Positions 16,734-25,588 of a DNA stretch of 64,000 nucleotides are shown here, piece by piece. The stretch is taken from contig NZ_CP059556.1 of NCBI RefSeq assembly GCF_024734405.1, positions 3,782,001 to 3,846,000 on the forward strand, in the 5' to 3' direction. The notes under the pieces were generated by a model. That model did not search any database. It saw only the letters and a program-made list of their open reading frames with translations, and had not been told where the DNA came from. How positions within the stretch are numbered: the first letter of the stretch is position 1; every line of letters starts with the position of its first letter. Both the position numbers and the translations under genes were made by a program. Source of the DNA: Saccharopolyspora gregorii (lineage in GTDB: Bacteria; Actinomycetota; Actinomycetes; Mycobacteriales; Pseudonocardiaceae).

Positions 16734-17477
16734 GTGGCAGGCTCGGTCGGATCGTCGTCGTTCACCCTCGCGTACGTGCCGGGGGTGACCCCCGGCAAGT
16801 GGGTGCGGATCTGGAACGAGCGGGTTCCGTCGGTGCCGCTGCACCTGGTCGCCACCCCGGCCGCCGCCGCGGCCGACCTGGCGCGCGGCGGTGAGGTCGA
16901 CGCGGCGCTGCTGCGGCTGCCGACCGACCGCGACGGGCTGCACGCGATCCCGCTCTACACCGAGACGACCGTGGTCGTGGTGCCGAAGGACCACGTGATC
17001 ACCGCGGCCGACGAGGTGGGGCCCGCCGACCTCGCCGACGAGATCGTGCAGCACCCGCTGGACGACACCCTCGGTTGGGAACGGCCGCCGGGCCGGCCCG
17101 CCTTCGAGCGGCCCGCGAACACCGGTCTCGCCGTCGAGCTCGTCGCCGCGGGCGTCGGCCTGCTCGTCGTCCCGCAGTCGCTGGCCCGGCTGCACCACCG
17201 CAAGGACCTCACCTACCGGACGCTCACCGACGTCCCGCAGTCGCGGGTCGCGCTGTCGTGGCCGGAGGAGGAGACCACCGACCTGGTGGAGGAGTTCATC
17301 GGGATCGTGCGCGGCCGCACGGTGAACAGCACCCGCGGGCGCCAGGAGCGGACGCCGAAGCAGCCGGCCGCCAAGAAGCAGCCCGCGGCGAAGAAGCAGC
17401 CCGCCCCGAAGCCCGGCCGCGGCAAGGGCGGCCCGCGCCCCGGCGGCGGGCGCGGCAGGCCGCGCCGCCGGTCCTGA
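16734..17477 (+). CDS. Stand-alone LysR substrate-binding domain with basic tail
   Basis: The GTG-initiated 247-residue protein lacks a DNA-binding domain and starts straight into a LysR effector fold: SSFTLAYVPGVTPGKWVRIWNER, LARGGEVDAALLRLPTDRDGLHAIPLYTE, VVVVPKDHVI and ELVAAGVGLLVVPQSLARLHH. After residue about 195 the chain becomes a lysine/proline/alanine-rich tail with repeated PAAKKQ units, ending GRGRPRRRS. The tail resembles nucleic-acid-binding histone-like tails and may replace the missing helix-turn-helix or contact the DUF5997 partner. This is inference. It may sense an aromatic or acidic metabolite, as LysR domains do. Confidence 0.8.
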   Translation: MAGSVGSSSFTLAYVPGVTPGKWVRIWNERVPSVPLHLVATPAAAAADLARGGEVDAALLRLPTDRDGLHAIPLYTETTVVVVPKDHVITAADEVGPADLADEIVQHPLDDTLGWERPPGRPAFERPANTGLAVELVAAGVGLLVVPQSLARLHHRKDLTYRTLTDVPQSRVALSWPEEETTDLVEEFIGIVRGRTVNSTRGRQERTPKQPAAKKQPAAKKQPAPKPGRGKGGPRPGGGRGRPRRRS

Positions 17478-17654
17478 CCCCGGCGGCCGATCGCGCAGCG
17501 CAGCGACGGCCCCACCACGCCCGGAGCACCGCCGACTCCCCCTGACGGCGGGTCGCCGGAACCCCCGACAGGTCCCGTGCCGCCGCCGGACGGCCGGACC
17601 ACCGGCACCGTCGATCGGTCCTTGCGGAGCCGAGCCGCCCGCCCCTAACGTTCG

Positions 17655-17668
17655 GGAAAGCGCTTTCC
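17655..17668. promoter_or_regulatory. LacI-type palindromic operator upstream of the PL11 gene
   Basis: GGAAAGCGCTTTCC is a perfect 14-bp palindrome with the central CG typical of LacI/CcpA-type sites. It lies 83 bases before the rhamnogalacturonan lyase start. Confidence 0.7.
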
Positions 17669-17750
17669 TGCGCCACGTCCGGAAGCGCCGGACCAGCTCG
17701 TCCGACCGGGGTGCGACGAAGCACCCTCGACCAGATCGGAACCGTCCACA

Positions 17751-19604
17751 ATGCACTCATCGCGAACGAGATCTCCCCGCCGCGCACTGGTGACCGCGCT
17801 CGCCGCCGCCGTGCTGCCGATCGGCTCCGCCGCACCCGCCACCGGATCCTCCGCCGAACCGGCGCGGGCCGGGACCGCGCCCGCCGAGGCCCGCGCCGCC
17901 GAACCCGGCCGCGCCGCGATCAGCGTGCGCTCCGGCGACGACAACTTCGTGTCCTGGCGGCTGTTCGGCACCGACCCGGCGGGCACCACCTTCGACGTGT
18001 ACCGCGACGGCACCAGGATCACGCCGGAACCGCTGACCGGGACCGGGTTCCTCGACCGCGGGGCGCCCGCCGACGCCCGCTACGAGATCACCCCGCACGG
18101 GCAGCGGGCCGCGGTGAGCACCGCGCGCGCCTTCGCCGCCGACCACCTCGACATCCCGCTGGACGTGCCGGACGGCGGCACCACCCCGGCCGGCGAGGAC
18201 TACACCTACAGCGCCAACGACGTCGGCGTCGGGGACCTCGACGGCGACGGCGAGTACGAGTACGTCGTCAAGTGGGACCCGTCCAACGCCAAGGACAACT
18301 CGCAGGCCGGGTACACCGGCTCGCCGCTCCTGGACGCCTACCGGCTCGACGGGACCCGGCTGTGGCGCATCGACCTCGGGCGCAACATCCGCGCGGGCGC
18401 GCACTACACCCAGTTCCAGGTGTACGACTACGACGGGGACGGTGCCGCCGAAGTCGCGGTGAAGACCGCCGACGGCACCGTGGACGGCACCGGCACCGCG
18501 CTCGGCGACGCGGACGCCGACCACCGCAACGGCGACGGGTACGTGCTGGACGGCCCCGAATTCCTCACCGTGTTCGACGGCACCACCGGCGCCGAGCGGC
18601 ACACCGCGGACTACGTCCCGGGGCGCGGCGACCCGGCCGACTGGGGCGACTCCTACGGCAACCGGTGCGACCGCTTCCTCGCCGCCACCGCCGAGATCGA
18701 CGGACGGCCCGTGCTCATCGAGGCGCGCGGCTACTACACCCGTTCGGTGATCACCGCGTGGACCTTCGACGGCGAACTGACTCCACTGTGGACGTTCGAC
18801 AGCGATGAGGCGGGCGAGGAGTACGCCGGGCAGGGCAACCACAACCTGTCCATCGCCGACGTCGACGACGACGGGAACGACGAGGTCGTCTACGGCGCGA
18901 TGGCGATCGACGACGACGGGAACCCGTTGTGGAACACCGGGTTCGGCCACGGCGACGCGCTGCACGTCGGCGACTTCGACCCGGACCGGCCCGGCCTGGA
19001 GGTGTACAAGGTCGACGAGAACTCCGACCAGCCCGCGTCCTGGCTCGCCGACGCCGCCACCGGCGAAGTGCTCTGGCAGACCGACCCCGCCGGCGACAAC
19101 GGGCGCGGCGTCGCGGGCGACATCTGGGACGGCAACCCCGGCGCCGAGTTCTGGTCCGCCGCCGACGACCGGCTGCGCGACGCCGCGGGCGAGGACGTCG
19201 GGCCCCGGCCCGGATCGATGAACTTCCTGGTGTGGTGGGACGGCGACACCAGCCGCGAACTTCTCGACGACACCCACGTCGACAAGTACACCGGCGACGG
19301 CACCGAACGCGTCCAGGACTTCGACGGCGTCGCCTCCAACAACGGCACCAAGGCCACCCCCGCGCTGTCGGCGGACCTGATGGGCGACTGGCGGGAGGAG
19401 GTCGTGTTCCGCACCGAGGACAGCAGCGCGCTGCGGATCTTCAGCACCACCGAACCCACCGAGCTCAGCCTGCCCGGGCTGATGGAGGACCGGCAGTACC
19501 GGCTCGCCGTCGCCTGGCAGAACACCGCCTACAACCAGCCCCCGCACCCCAGCTACTCCCTGGCGGACGCGGCGGCGCGGCGCACCGGAGACCCGCTGCC
19601 CTGA
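17751..19604 (+). CDS. Secreted PL11 rhamnogalacturonan lyase
   Basis: The 617-residue protein has a signal peptide (SPRRALVTALAAAVLPIGSAAPA) and an N-terminal fibronectin-like domain (about 50-130). An eight-bladed beta-propeller follows with repeated Asp-rich calcium loops: VGDLDGDGEYEYVVKWDPSN, YDYDGDGAAEVAVKTADGT, IADVDDDGNDEVVYGAMAIDDDG and LMGDWREEVVFRTEDS. NVGVGDLDGDGEYEYVVKWDPSNAKDNSQ-type stretches and QNTAYNQPPHPSYSL near the C-terminus are hallmarks of polysaccharide lyase family 11 (YesW/YesX). The enzyme cleaves the rhamnosyl-galacturonate bond of the pectin backbone outside the cell by beta-elimination. No carbohydrate-binding module is evident. The LacI-type palindrome upstream fits induction by pectin sugars. 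It stands alone, followed by a hairpin. Confidence 0.93.
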   Translation: MHSSRTRSPRRALVTALAAAVLPIGSAAPATGSSAEPARAGTAPAEARAAEPGRAAISVRSGDDNFVSWRLFGTDPAGTTFDVYRDGTRITPEPLTGTGFLDRGAPADARYEITPHGQRAAVSTARAFAADHLDIPLDVPDGGTTPAGEDYTYSANDVGVGDLDGDGEYEYVVKWDPSNAKDNSQAGYTGSPLLDAYRLDGTRLWRIDLGRNIRAGAHYTQFQVYDYDGDGAAEVAVKTADGTVDGTGTALGDADADHRNGDGYVLDGPEFLTVFDGTTGAERHTADYVPGRGDPADWGDSYGNRCDRFLAATAEIDGRPVLIEARGYYTRSVITAWTFDGELTPLWTFDSDEAGEEYAGQGNHNLSIADVDDDGNDEVVYGAMAIDDDGNPLWNTGFGHGDALHVGDFDPDRPGLEVYKVDENSDQPASWLADAATGEVLWQTDPAGDNGRGVAGDIWDGNPGAEFWSAADDRLRDAAGEDVGPRPGSMNFLVWWDGDTSRELLDDTHVDKYTGDGTERVQDFDGVASNNGTKATPALSADLMGDWREEVVFRTEDSSALRIFSTTEPTELSLPGLMEDRQYRLAVAWQNTAYNQPPHPSYSLADAAARRTGDPLP

Positions 19605-19611
19605 TCCCGGC

Positions 19612-19641
19612 GCGGGGTGGTCGCGCCCGCGATCACCCCGC
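19612..19641 (+). terminator. Hairpin after the PL11 gene
   Basis: A 13-bp stem with one G-T pair (19612-19624 with 19629-19641, four-base loop) starts eight bases past the stop codon. Confidence 0.6.
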
Positions 19642-19701
19642 ACCCGCCGGATCCGTCCGCCCGGTGCGACACTGCTCGGACCGGACGAATCGAGGCCGAC
19701 C

Positions 19702-20184
19702 ATGCCGGAACCCGCCACCACCGCGCTCGGCCGGGCCGGAGCCCGGCTGCTGCGCTCCCGGGCGCTGATGCGCGCCCCCGTCCTGCTGTACCGGGCCCGG
19801 CTCGGCGTCCTGCTCGGGCCGCGGCTGCTCCTGCTGGAGCACGTGGGCCGCAACTCCGGGATCGCCCGGCGGGTCGTGCTGGAGGTGATCGCGCACCCCG
19901 GACCGGGCGTCCACGTCGTCGCCTCCGGGTTCGGCGCCCGCGCGCAGTGGTACCGCAACGTGGTGGCGAACCCGCGGGTCCGCGTGTCCACCGGCCGCCA
20001 CCGCGACCGGCCCGCCACCGCGCGGCTGCTCACCACCGCCGAGGCCGACGCCGTGCTCGCCGACTACGCGCGGCGGCACCCGCGGGCGTGGGCGAAGTTC
20101 AAGGACGTCCTGCACGGCACCCTCGGCGAGGAGGTCACCGAGCGGGACACCCCGCTGCCGATGTTCGAACTCCGGCAGCGCTGA
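19702..20184 (+). CDS. Deazaflavin-dependent nitroreductase-family (DUF385) protein
   Basis: The 160-residue product has the F420-dependent Ddn/DUF385 split-barrel pattern: LYRARLGVLLGPRLLLLEHVGRNSGIARRVVLEVI, VHVVASGFGARAQWYRNVVANPRVRVSTG and ARLLTTAEADAVLADYARRHP. The LLEHVGRNSG and ASGFGARAQWYRNV stretches are the usual family markers. Family members use reduced coenzyme F420, known in mycobacteria and many actinomycetes, to reduce quinones or nitro compounds; some bind only lipid or haem. ATG at 19702 is used, and a start near residue 23 would also fit the family length. It converges on the methyltransferase gene with four bases between stops. Confidence 0.85.
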   Translation: MPEPATTALGRAGARLLRSRALMRAPVLLYRARLGVLLGPRLLLLEHVGRNSGIARRVVLEVIAHPGPGVHVVASGFGARAQWYRNVVANPRVRVSTGRHRDRPATARLLTTAEADAVLADYARRHPRAWAKFKDVLHGTLGEEVTERDTPLPMFELRQR

Positions 20185-20188
20185 CCGG

Positions 20189-21007
20189 TCACGGCTTGCG
20201 GGCGATGGCGCCGTACATGGCGATGTCGGCCTCGTCCAGCGACAGGTGCTCGTCGTCGTCCGGGCGCCACCGGTGCATCTGCACCAGGCCCGGCTCGACC
20301 AGCTCCAGCCCGTCGAAGAACCGCGCCGCCTGCGCCTCGCTGCGCAGCCGCATGGTCTCGCCGTGCTCGTGGTAGACGTCGGCGACCCGGGCCAGCGCCT
20401 CGGGGGCGAAGTCGTCGGTGCCGATCGTCGCGGCCAGGTAGCTGCCGGCGGGCAGCGCGTCGACGATCCGGCGCGACACCGCCAGCGCCTCGTCGTCGTC
20501 CTCGATGAAGTGCACGATCCCGATCAGCATCAGCCCGATCGGCCGGTCCAGGTCCAGCGTCTCCCGCAGTTCCGGTGCCGCCAGCAGGGATTCGACCTGC
20601 CGCATATCCGACTCGACGTAGGCGGTGCGGCCCGCCGACGCGCTCGACATCAGCGCGCGGGCGTGCGCGAGCACGATCGGGTCGTTGTCGGTGTAGACGA
20701 CCCGCGAATCCGGGGCGACCTCCTGCACGACCTCGTGCAGGTTCGGCTGGGTGGGGATGCCGGTGCCGATGTCGAGGAACTGGCGGATGCCGCACTCCCG
20801 GGCCAGGAAGCGACCCGCGCGGTGCATGAAGGTGCGGTTGGCCCGCATGTGCACCCGCAGCGCGGGCCACACCTCCAGGGTGGCTTCGGCGGCGGCCCGG
20901 TCGACGGCGTAGTTGTCCTTGCCGCCGAGGATGTAGTCGTAGATCCGGGCGCCGTGGGCGCGGTCGGTGCGCAGATCCACCTCCGCGCTCCGGTGCTCCT
21001 CCGCCAT
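20189..21007 (-). CDS. SAM-dependent methyltransferase, DUF574/Methyltransf_19 family
   Basis: ATG at 21007 has GGGAGG six bases upstream; longer starts give a low-complexity leader. The 272-residue protein contains VDLRTDRAHGARIYDYILGGKDNYAVDR, the hallmark opening of this actinomycete family, then RANRTFMHRAGRFL and the SAM motif FLDIGTGIPTQPNLHEVVQ. DSRVVYTDNDPIVLAHARAL, IGLMLIGIVHFIEDDDE and RFFDGLELVEPGLVQMHRW follow. Streptomyces encode many paralogues, and substrates are not established. Crystal structures show a Rossmann methyltransferase fold. No linked biosynthetic gene identifies a substrate here, although the type II PKS operon begins about 1 kb away on the same strand. Confidence 0.9.
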   Translation of the reverse strand: MAEEHRSAEVDLRTDRAHGARIYDYILGGKDNYAVDRAAAEATLEVWPALRVHMRANRTFMHRAGRFLARECGIRQFLDIGTGIPTQPNLHEVVQEVAPDSRVVYTDNDPIVLAHARALMSSASAGRTAYVESDMRQVESLLAAPELRETLDLDRPIGLMLIGIVHFIEDDDEALAVSRRIVDALPAGSYLAATIGTDDFAPEALARVADVYHEHGETMRLRSEAQAARFFDGLELVEPGLVQMHRWRPDDDEHLSLDEADIAMYGAIARKP

Positions 21008-21227
21008 CGTGCCTCCCGCCTGCGTCCGGGGTTCCGTCCCTGCGGCGCCGCCCCGACGTGCTCCCGGGCGACCCCGGATCGCTGGTCGAGCGGCATCCGC
21101 CGCGCGATCAGCATCGCACGACCACCCGCGCGCGGAGATCCCCGGGAGGCGGCCGACCGGGCCGCGACAGCGGACGGTGAGCACGGTACCGCGAGCGGTG
21201 ACGGAGCTTCCGCGGGCGGCCACGACC

Positions 21228-21857
21228 TCACCCGGCGCCCGCCGGTCCGCGGCGGTCCCAGCGGGGGCGCACCACCTCCCACTCCCGCCCCCACGCCCGG
21301 TGGGCGCGGGCGTCGGCGACGCGGCGCACGAGGACCAGCGCCACCCCGCAGCACACCACCGAGCCGAACACGAGCAGCACGCCGACGCTGATCGCGGACG
21401 CCAACGCGCGGTCCGCGCCCAGCGGTGGCGCCACGACCGCGCCCCGGTCGTCCACCCACACCTCGATCTCGTCTCCCACCGCCACCGCGGCCGAGGAGAT
21501 CTCCACCCACCCGCCGTGCGGCCGCCCGGCCGCGTCCCGCCAGGTCACCGGGGCGTGGAACAGCACCCGCTGGGTCTGCGGCGAACCGCCGCCGAGGATC
21601 GTCATCCGCGCCGGTTCGACGAGCCGGGCGGTCACCGGGGTGCGTTCCGCGTGCTGCGCGGCGGACCGCTCACCGAGCCGCTGGTGCATGCCGCTGCCGA
21701 CGGCGGCCGCCACCGGGACGGAGGCCAGCGCCAACCCGACCAGCAGCGCCATGACCGCGGCGGTCCAGCGGTCCAGGTTCCGGCGCAGCGGATTCCGCTT
21801 GGGCCGCAACGCCTGCGCCGCCCAGCGCAGCGCTCCGAGCACCGCACCCGTCCCCAT
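21228..21857 (-). CDS. Rv1733c-like two-helix membrane protein
   Basis: The 209-residue protein has an Arg-rich cytoplasmic start (LRPKRNPLRRNLDRWTAAVMALL), a first membrane helix (about 33-55), and an external loop of about 95 residues with RTPVTARLVEP, VTWRDAAGRPHGGWVEI and VGDEIEVWVDDRGAVVAPP. A second helix lies at about 153-177, followed by a basic tail. NPLRRxxDR followed by two membrane segments is the pattern of Rv1733c-like proteins of mycobacteria and streptomycetes, which have no known biochemical role. It lies 85 bp downstream of the aromatase gene on the same strand and could be part of that transcript. Confidence 0.75.
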   Translation of the reverse strand: MGTGAVLGALRWAAQALRPKRNPLRRNLDRWTAAVMALLVGLALASVPVAAAVGSGMHQRLGERSAAQHAERTPVTARLVEPARMTILGGGSPQTQRVLFHAPVTWRDAAGRPHGGWVEISSAAVAVGDEIEVWVDDRGAVVAPPLGADRALASAISVGVLLVFGSVVCCGVALVLVRRVADARAHRAWGREWEVVRPRWDRRGPAGAG

Positions 21858-21942
21858 CGCCTGCTCCCGCTCGCGCGTTCCGCCGACAGCACCAGGATCG
21901 ACACGGTGCCCGCCCGCTCCCAGGGCCCTTCGGCCCCGGCGC

Positions 21943-22398
21943 TCAGCTCGACGCGTTCGCGTCCCGTTCGAGCACCGCCTTGATGTGGTTCATGTTGTTC
22001 CTGGTGGCCGCGTTGAGCCGCGCGGCCATCGCGGCGTCGTCGAAGGGCGCCTCGGGCTTCACGGTGAACTCCTGCACCCAGCGCAGCACGGTGCCCGATT
22101 CGGTCTCCCGGTACGTCCAGTACAACTCCATGTACTGGAACGGCCCGGTCTCCAGGCGCCGGGCGCGCACGCTGCGCTCGGCGACGTCGAGGACCCGCCG
22201 GGACACCCAGCTCCACACCTTGCCGTCGGCGTCCGGGTGGGTGGTGAGCCGGAAGTCGATGGTGTCGCCGTCGCGGCGCAGCACCTCGGAGCGGGCGTAT
22301 TCGGCGAACAGGGTCGGCCAGGACTCCACGTCGTTGGTCCTGTCCCACACCAGCGGCAGCGGAGCCCGCACGGTCACGGAGTTGTCGGTCCGGGCCAT
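21943..22398 (-). CDS. Polyketide aromatase/cyclase (SRPBCC fold)
   Basis: The 151-residue protein has an SRPBCC (START-like) fold: [78 protein letters not shown] and [43 protein letters not shown]. This is the pattern of the TcmN N-terminal domain and WhiE ORFVI aromatases, which bind the ACP-tethered poly-beta-ketone and direct first-ring closure. Start ATG at 22398 lies one base after the ACP stop codon, so translation is probably coupled. It is the fourth gene of the type II PKS operon and the only cyclase seen. Confidence 0.92.
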   Translation of the reverse strand: MARTDNSVTVRAPLPLVWDRTNDVESWPTLFAEYARSEVLRRDGDTIDFRLTTHPDADGKVWSWVSRRVLDVAERSVRARRLETGPFQYMELYWTYRETESGTVLRWVQEFTVKPEAPFDDAAMAARLNAATRNNMNHIKAVLERDANASS

Positions 22399-22399
22399 C

Positions 22400-22654
22400 T
22401 CAACGCACCTCTTCCGTCGTCGCGTTCACGATCCGCAGCAGGTCGGCGGGCGTGCCGAGCTCGACGACGGCGTCGTCGGGCAGCACGATGCCGTGGGTGC
22501 GGCGCAGCACGGCCGCCACCTCCAACAGCGCCAGCGAGTCGTAGCCGAGCTCGTCGAACCGGCGGTCCAGGACGTCGCCGTCCAGGTCGGCGAGTTCGGT
22601 GTCGCCCGCGGCGGCGCGGATCGCGCTCACCAGCTGGGTCCGGGTCAGTCGCAC
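22400..22654 (-). CDS. Type II polyketide synthase acyl carrier protein
   Basis: GTG at 22654 has GAGGAGGAG five bases upstream and gives 84 residues; an upstream ATG at 22675 would overlap the KS-beta 3' end. The protein contains [20 protein letters not shown] with the phosphopantetheine-accepting Ser in [27 protein letters not shown] stands at the start and [22 protein letters not shown] at the end. The LGYDSLAL signature is typical of type II PKS carrier proteins. It carries the malonyl-derived chain between KS-alpha/KS-beta and the aromatase encoded immediately downstream. Confidence 0.93.
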   Translation of the reverse strand: MRLTRTQLVSAIRAAAGDTELADLDGDVLDRRFDELGYDSLALLEVAAVLRRTHGIVLPDDAVVELGTPADLLRIVNATTEEVR

Positions 22655-22678
22655 GGGTCTCCTCCTCGTCCTCACGGC

Positions 22679-23881
22679 TCATGCGGTCACCACCAGCGCC
22701 GAGTTGAAGCCGCCGGGTTCCCTGGCCAGCACCAGCACCGCGCGCAGCGGCAGTCCCCGCGGTTCGTCCAGCACCAGGTCCAGCTCGTCCGGGGCGCGGC
22801 GGGTGCCGATCGTGGGCGGCAGCACCCCGTCGCGCAGGGACAGCAGGGCGGCGACCACGTCCAGCGGTCCGCCGCCGGAGTCGAGGCGCCCGGTCATGCT
22901 CTTCGGCGCGGTCACCGGGACCCCGCGCGGACCGAACACCTCGCGGAGCGCGTCGACTTCGGCCCGATCGCGGTCCGGGGTGCCCGCGGCGTCGGCGAAC
23001 ACCGCGTCGATCGCGCCGACCGGGAGGTCCGCGTCGCGCAACGCCGCCCGGACGGCGCGGGCCAGGCCGGGCTCGCGCGTCGAACCGGGCGGCGGGTCGA
23101 AGGTGGCGGCGTGCCCGGCGATCCGGCCGTGCACGCGCGGCGCCCCGCGCCGGGCCGCGGCCACGGCGTCCTCCAGGACCAGCAGCGCGCCGCCTTCGCC
23201 GGGGACCGCGCCGCTCGCCCGCTCGTCGAACGGCAGGTACGCCCAGCGCGGGTCGGGTTCGGTGCTCATCGTGCCGGTCGTGGCGCAGGCGACGAGCCCC
23301 CACGGGCACACCGAGGCCTCGAACCCGCCGGTGAGCACCAGGGTGGTGGTACCGCGGCGCAACATCCGCGCGGCCTCCGCGATCGCGTCCAACCCGCCCG
23401 CCTGCCCGGCGACCAGCACCGAACCGGTGCCGCGCAGGCCGTGCCGGATGGAGATCTGGCCGGTGTTCACCGCGTAGAACCAGGCGAAGGACTGGTAGGC
23501 GCTGACCCGGTCCGGGCCCTGCCCCCACAGCTTCTCCAGCTCCCGCTGGCCGAACTCGAACCCGCCGGCCGCGGCGGCGGTGAGCACTCCGAACTCGCCG
23601 TCGACGTCCGGCGGCACCTCCGCGTCGGCCACCGCCCAGTCGGCGGCGGCCAGCGCGTACCGCGTCATCCGGTCGGTCTGGGTGAGCAGCCGCGGCGGCA
23701 GGTGGCGGCCCGCGTCGAAATCGGGCACCTCGCCCGCGACCCGGACCGGGTAGGACGTGGCGTCGAACCCGCTGATCGGGTAGATGCCGCTGCGGCCGCT
23801 CAGGGTGGCGTCCCAGTAGTCGTCGACGCCGACGCCGTTCGGAGCGATCGCGGCCATCCCCGTCACCCACACCTCCGTCAT
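22679..23881 (-). CDS. Type II PKS chain-length factor (KS-beta)
   Basis: The 400-residue protein has a ketosynthase fold, but the active-site Cys is replaced by Gln160 in [13 protein letters not shown], the defining change of chain-length factors. The opening [30 protein letters not shown], the [21 protein letters not shown] stretch and [35 protein letters not shown] are standard. It pairs with KS-alpha; the heterodimer interface sets the number of malonyl extensions. Its ATG overlaps the KS-alpha stop by four bases (ATGA), a classical coupling that balances the two subunits. Chain length cannot be read reliably from sequence alone. Confidence 0.95.
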   Translation of the reverse strand: MTEVWVTGMAAIAPNGVGVDDYWDATLSGRSGIYPISGFDATSYPVRVAGEVPDFDAGRHLPPRLLTQTDRMTRYALAAADWAVADAEVPPDVDGEFGVLTAAAAGGFEFGQRELEKLWGQGPDRVSAYQSFAWFYAVNTGQISIRHGLRGTGSVLVAGQAGGLDAIAEAARMLRRGTTTLVLTGGFEASVCPWGLVACATTGTMSTEPDPRWAYLPFDERASGAVPGEGGALLVLEDAVAAARRGAPRVHGRIAGHAATFDPPPGSTREPGLARAVRAALRDADLPVGAIDAVFADAAGTPDRDRAEVDALREVFGPRGVPVTAPKSMTGRLDSGGGPLDVVAALLSLRDGVLPPTIGTRRAPDELDLVLDEPRGLPLRAVLVLAREPGGFNSALVVTA

Positions 23882-25140
23882 CGGTCCCCCCGGGTGAGGA
23901 CGGCGGCGCTCTGGAACCCGCCGAAGCCGCTGCCGACGCTGAGCACCACGTCCAGGTCCGCTTCCCGCGGCTCGCCCGGCACGTAGTCCAGGTCGCACTC
24001 CGGGTCCGGTTCGGCGTAGTTCGCGGTCGGCGGGACCACCCCGTGCCGCATCGCGAGGACGCAGGCGGCGAGCTCCACGGAGCCGATCGCGCCCAGCGAG
24101 TGCCCGACCTTGGACTTGATGGAGCTGATCGGGATCCGGTGCGCGGCGGCGCCGAGGCTGCGCTTGATCGCGGCGGTCTCGTGCCGGTCGTTCTGCTTCG
24201 TCCCGGAGCCGTGCGCGTTCAGGTAGTCCACCCGGTCCCGGCCCGAGACGCGCAGCGCGGCGGTGATCGCCCAGGACAGCTCGCGGCCCTCCGGGTGCAG
24301 CCCGGTCATGTGGAAGGCGTTGCAGCGCCCGGCGAATCCGGCGAACTCGGCGTGCACCCGGGCGCCGCGGCGCAGCGCGGCGGCGCGTTCCTCCAGCACG
24401 AACACCGCCGCCCCCTCCCCCAGCACGAAGCCGTCGCGGCGCCGGTCGAACGGGCGGGACGCGTGTGCCGGGTCGGCGTTGTTCGGCGAGGTGGCGCGGA
24501 TCGCGTCGAAGCAGGCGACCGTGATCGGCGAGATCGGTGCGTCCGCGGCGCCGGCGAGCACGACGTCGGCGCGCCCGTCGCGGATCAGCTCGGCGCCGTG
24601 GCCGACCGCGTCGAGCCCGGACGTGCAGCCGGTGGAGATCACCGCGACGGGTCCTTCCGCCGCGACCTCCCGGGCGACGTCGCGGGCGAGGGCCGCGGGC
24701 ACCTGGTGGTCGCGGGAGCGCGGCGAGGCCAGGGCGTGGTCGACGAGCCAGGTGGACCCGCCGCGGGAGATCCGCCGGTAGTCGCGGTCCAGGCTGATCG
24801 TGGAGCCGACGGCGCTGCCGATGCTCACCGCGGTGCGGGTCGGGTCCCGCCGCGCGAGGTCCAGCCCGCAGTCCCGGACCGCGTCGCGCGCGCAGGCGAG
24901 CGCGAGCAGCACCACCCGGTCCCGCTCGGCGACCTCGCGGGCGGTGAAACCCTCCGCCACCGGGTCGAAGTCGACTTCGGCGGCGATCCGGGAGCGGAAC
25001 GGAGCCGGGTCGAAGGCGGTGATGGTGCGGGTGGCGGTGCGCTCGGAGGTGAGCAGGTCCCACAACCCGGCAGCGCCGTGCCCGCCGGGCGCCCGCACGC
25101 CCATGCCGGTGAGCACCACCCGCCTGTCACCGGTGCTCAT
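23878..25140 (-). CDS. Type II PKS ketosynthase (KS-alpha)
   Basis: This 420-residue ketosynthase begins [25 protein letters not shown]. It has catalytic Cys172 in [15 protein letters not shown], the first catalytic His in [17 protein letters not shown] and the second in [36 protein letters not shown] and [12 protein letters not shown] are characteristic of aromatic type II KS-alpha proteins. It condenses malonyl units on the ACP with KS-beta. It has no clear ribosome binding site of its own: the start ATG overlaps by four bases the stop of a 28-codon upstream frame that does have one. No ketoreductase, methyltransferase or oxygenase is in the operon, consistent with an unreduced aromatic product such as a spore-pigment-like polyketide. 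Confidence 0.95.
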   Translation of the reverse strand: MSTGDRRVVLTGMGVRAPGGHGAAGLWDLLTSERTATRTITAFDPAPFRSRIAAEVDFDPVAEGFTAREVAERDRVVLLALACARDAVRDCGLDLARRDPTRTAVSIGSAVGSTISLDRDYRRISRGGSTWLVDHALASPRSRDHQVPAALARDVAREVAAEGPVAVISTGCTSGLDAVGHGAELIRDGRADVVLAGAADAPISPITVACFDAIRATSPNNADPAHASRPFDRRRDGFVLGEGAAVFVLEERAAALRRGARVHAEFAGFAGRCNAFHMTGLHPEGRELSWAITAALRVSGRDRVDYLNAHGSGTKQNDRHETAAIKRSLGAAAHRIPISSIKSKVGHSLGAIGSVELAACVLAMRHGVVPPTANYAEPDPECDLDYVPGEPREADLDVVLSVGSGFGGFQSAAVLTRGDR

Positions 25141-25223
25141 CCGCGCCGCCCGCCCCAGGGAGACCGCGTCATCGGCGGGCGAGGGCTCGGCGCCGAGCGC
25201 CGCGACGATTCACGTGTTCGCAT
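25137..25223 (-). CDS. Putative 28-residue leader peptide coupled to KS-alpha
   Basis: ATG at 25223 has GAGAGG about five bases upstream. The frame encodes 28 mostly Arg, Ser and Pro residues ([10 protein letters not shown] at the start, SPWGGRRG at the end) and stops in the ATGA that holds the KS-alpha start. KS-alpha itself lacks a recognisable ribosome binding site, so translation of this short frame would deliver ribosomes to it. I see no family. Coupling is inferred from geometry, and the peptide may have no function of its own. Confidence 0.5.
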   Translation of the reverse strand: MRTRESSRRSAPSPRPPMTRSPWGGRRG

Positions 25224-25588
25224 GGGCACCTCTCGGGTGAGATCTTCTCGCACCATCCCGGACGATTCCGCACCCATTTCCGAACACGATTCGATTCGGA
25301 ATTCGGCGGTGCGCGGAATCGGAACCCCACTGCCCCGGACACGTCCGCGATGACGCACGCAAAAGCGGTGAAACCCCTGGCCGGCGCGATTCCCGGTGCG
25401 CCGAGGAATCGTCCGCGGCAGCGCGGAAGAACTGGTGCGAATCGTCCTGCACCGGCGGCCCAGAAATTACCCATCGCACTGATCCAGGCCAACGGCCAAC
25501 CGAGTGATTCGGCGCGATGAGAATTCATCGCGCCGAACCGGCGGTGCGAATCCCGCCCTCTTCCCGAGCCGGTTTCCCGGCGGCGGAA
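25224..25588. promoter_or_regulatory. 365-bp region holding the PKS operon promoter
   Basis: No gene is supported between the leader ORF and the 3' end of the methyltransferase. Base composition drops around 25240-25320 (runs such as ATTCGATTCGGAATTC), as expected for promoter DNA. No clear -10/-35 pair or long dyad is seen. Confidence 0.4.

Noticed and set aside
17757-20036. A 759-codon minus-strand open frame
   Set aside because: It is antisense to the PL11 lyase, whose propeller repeats and signal peptide are unmistakable; the antisense product is Val/Gly/Arg-rich without motifs.
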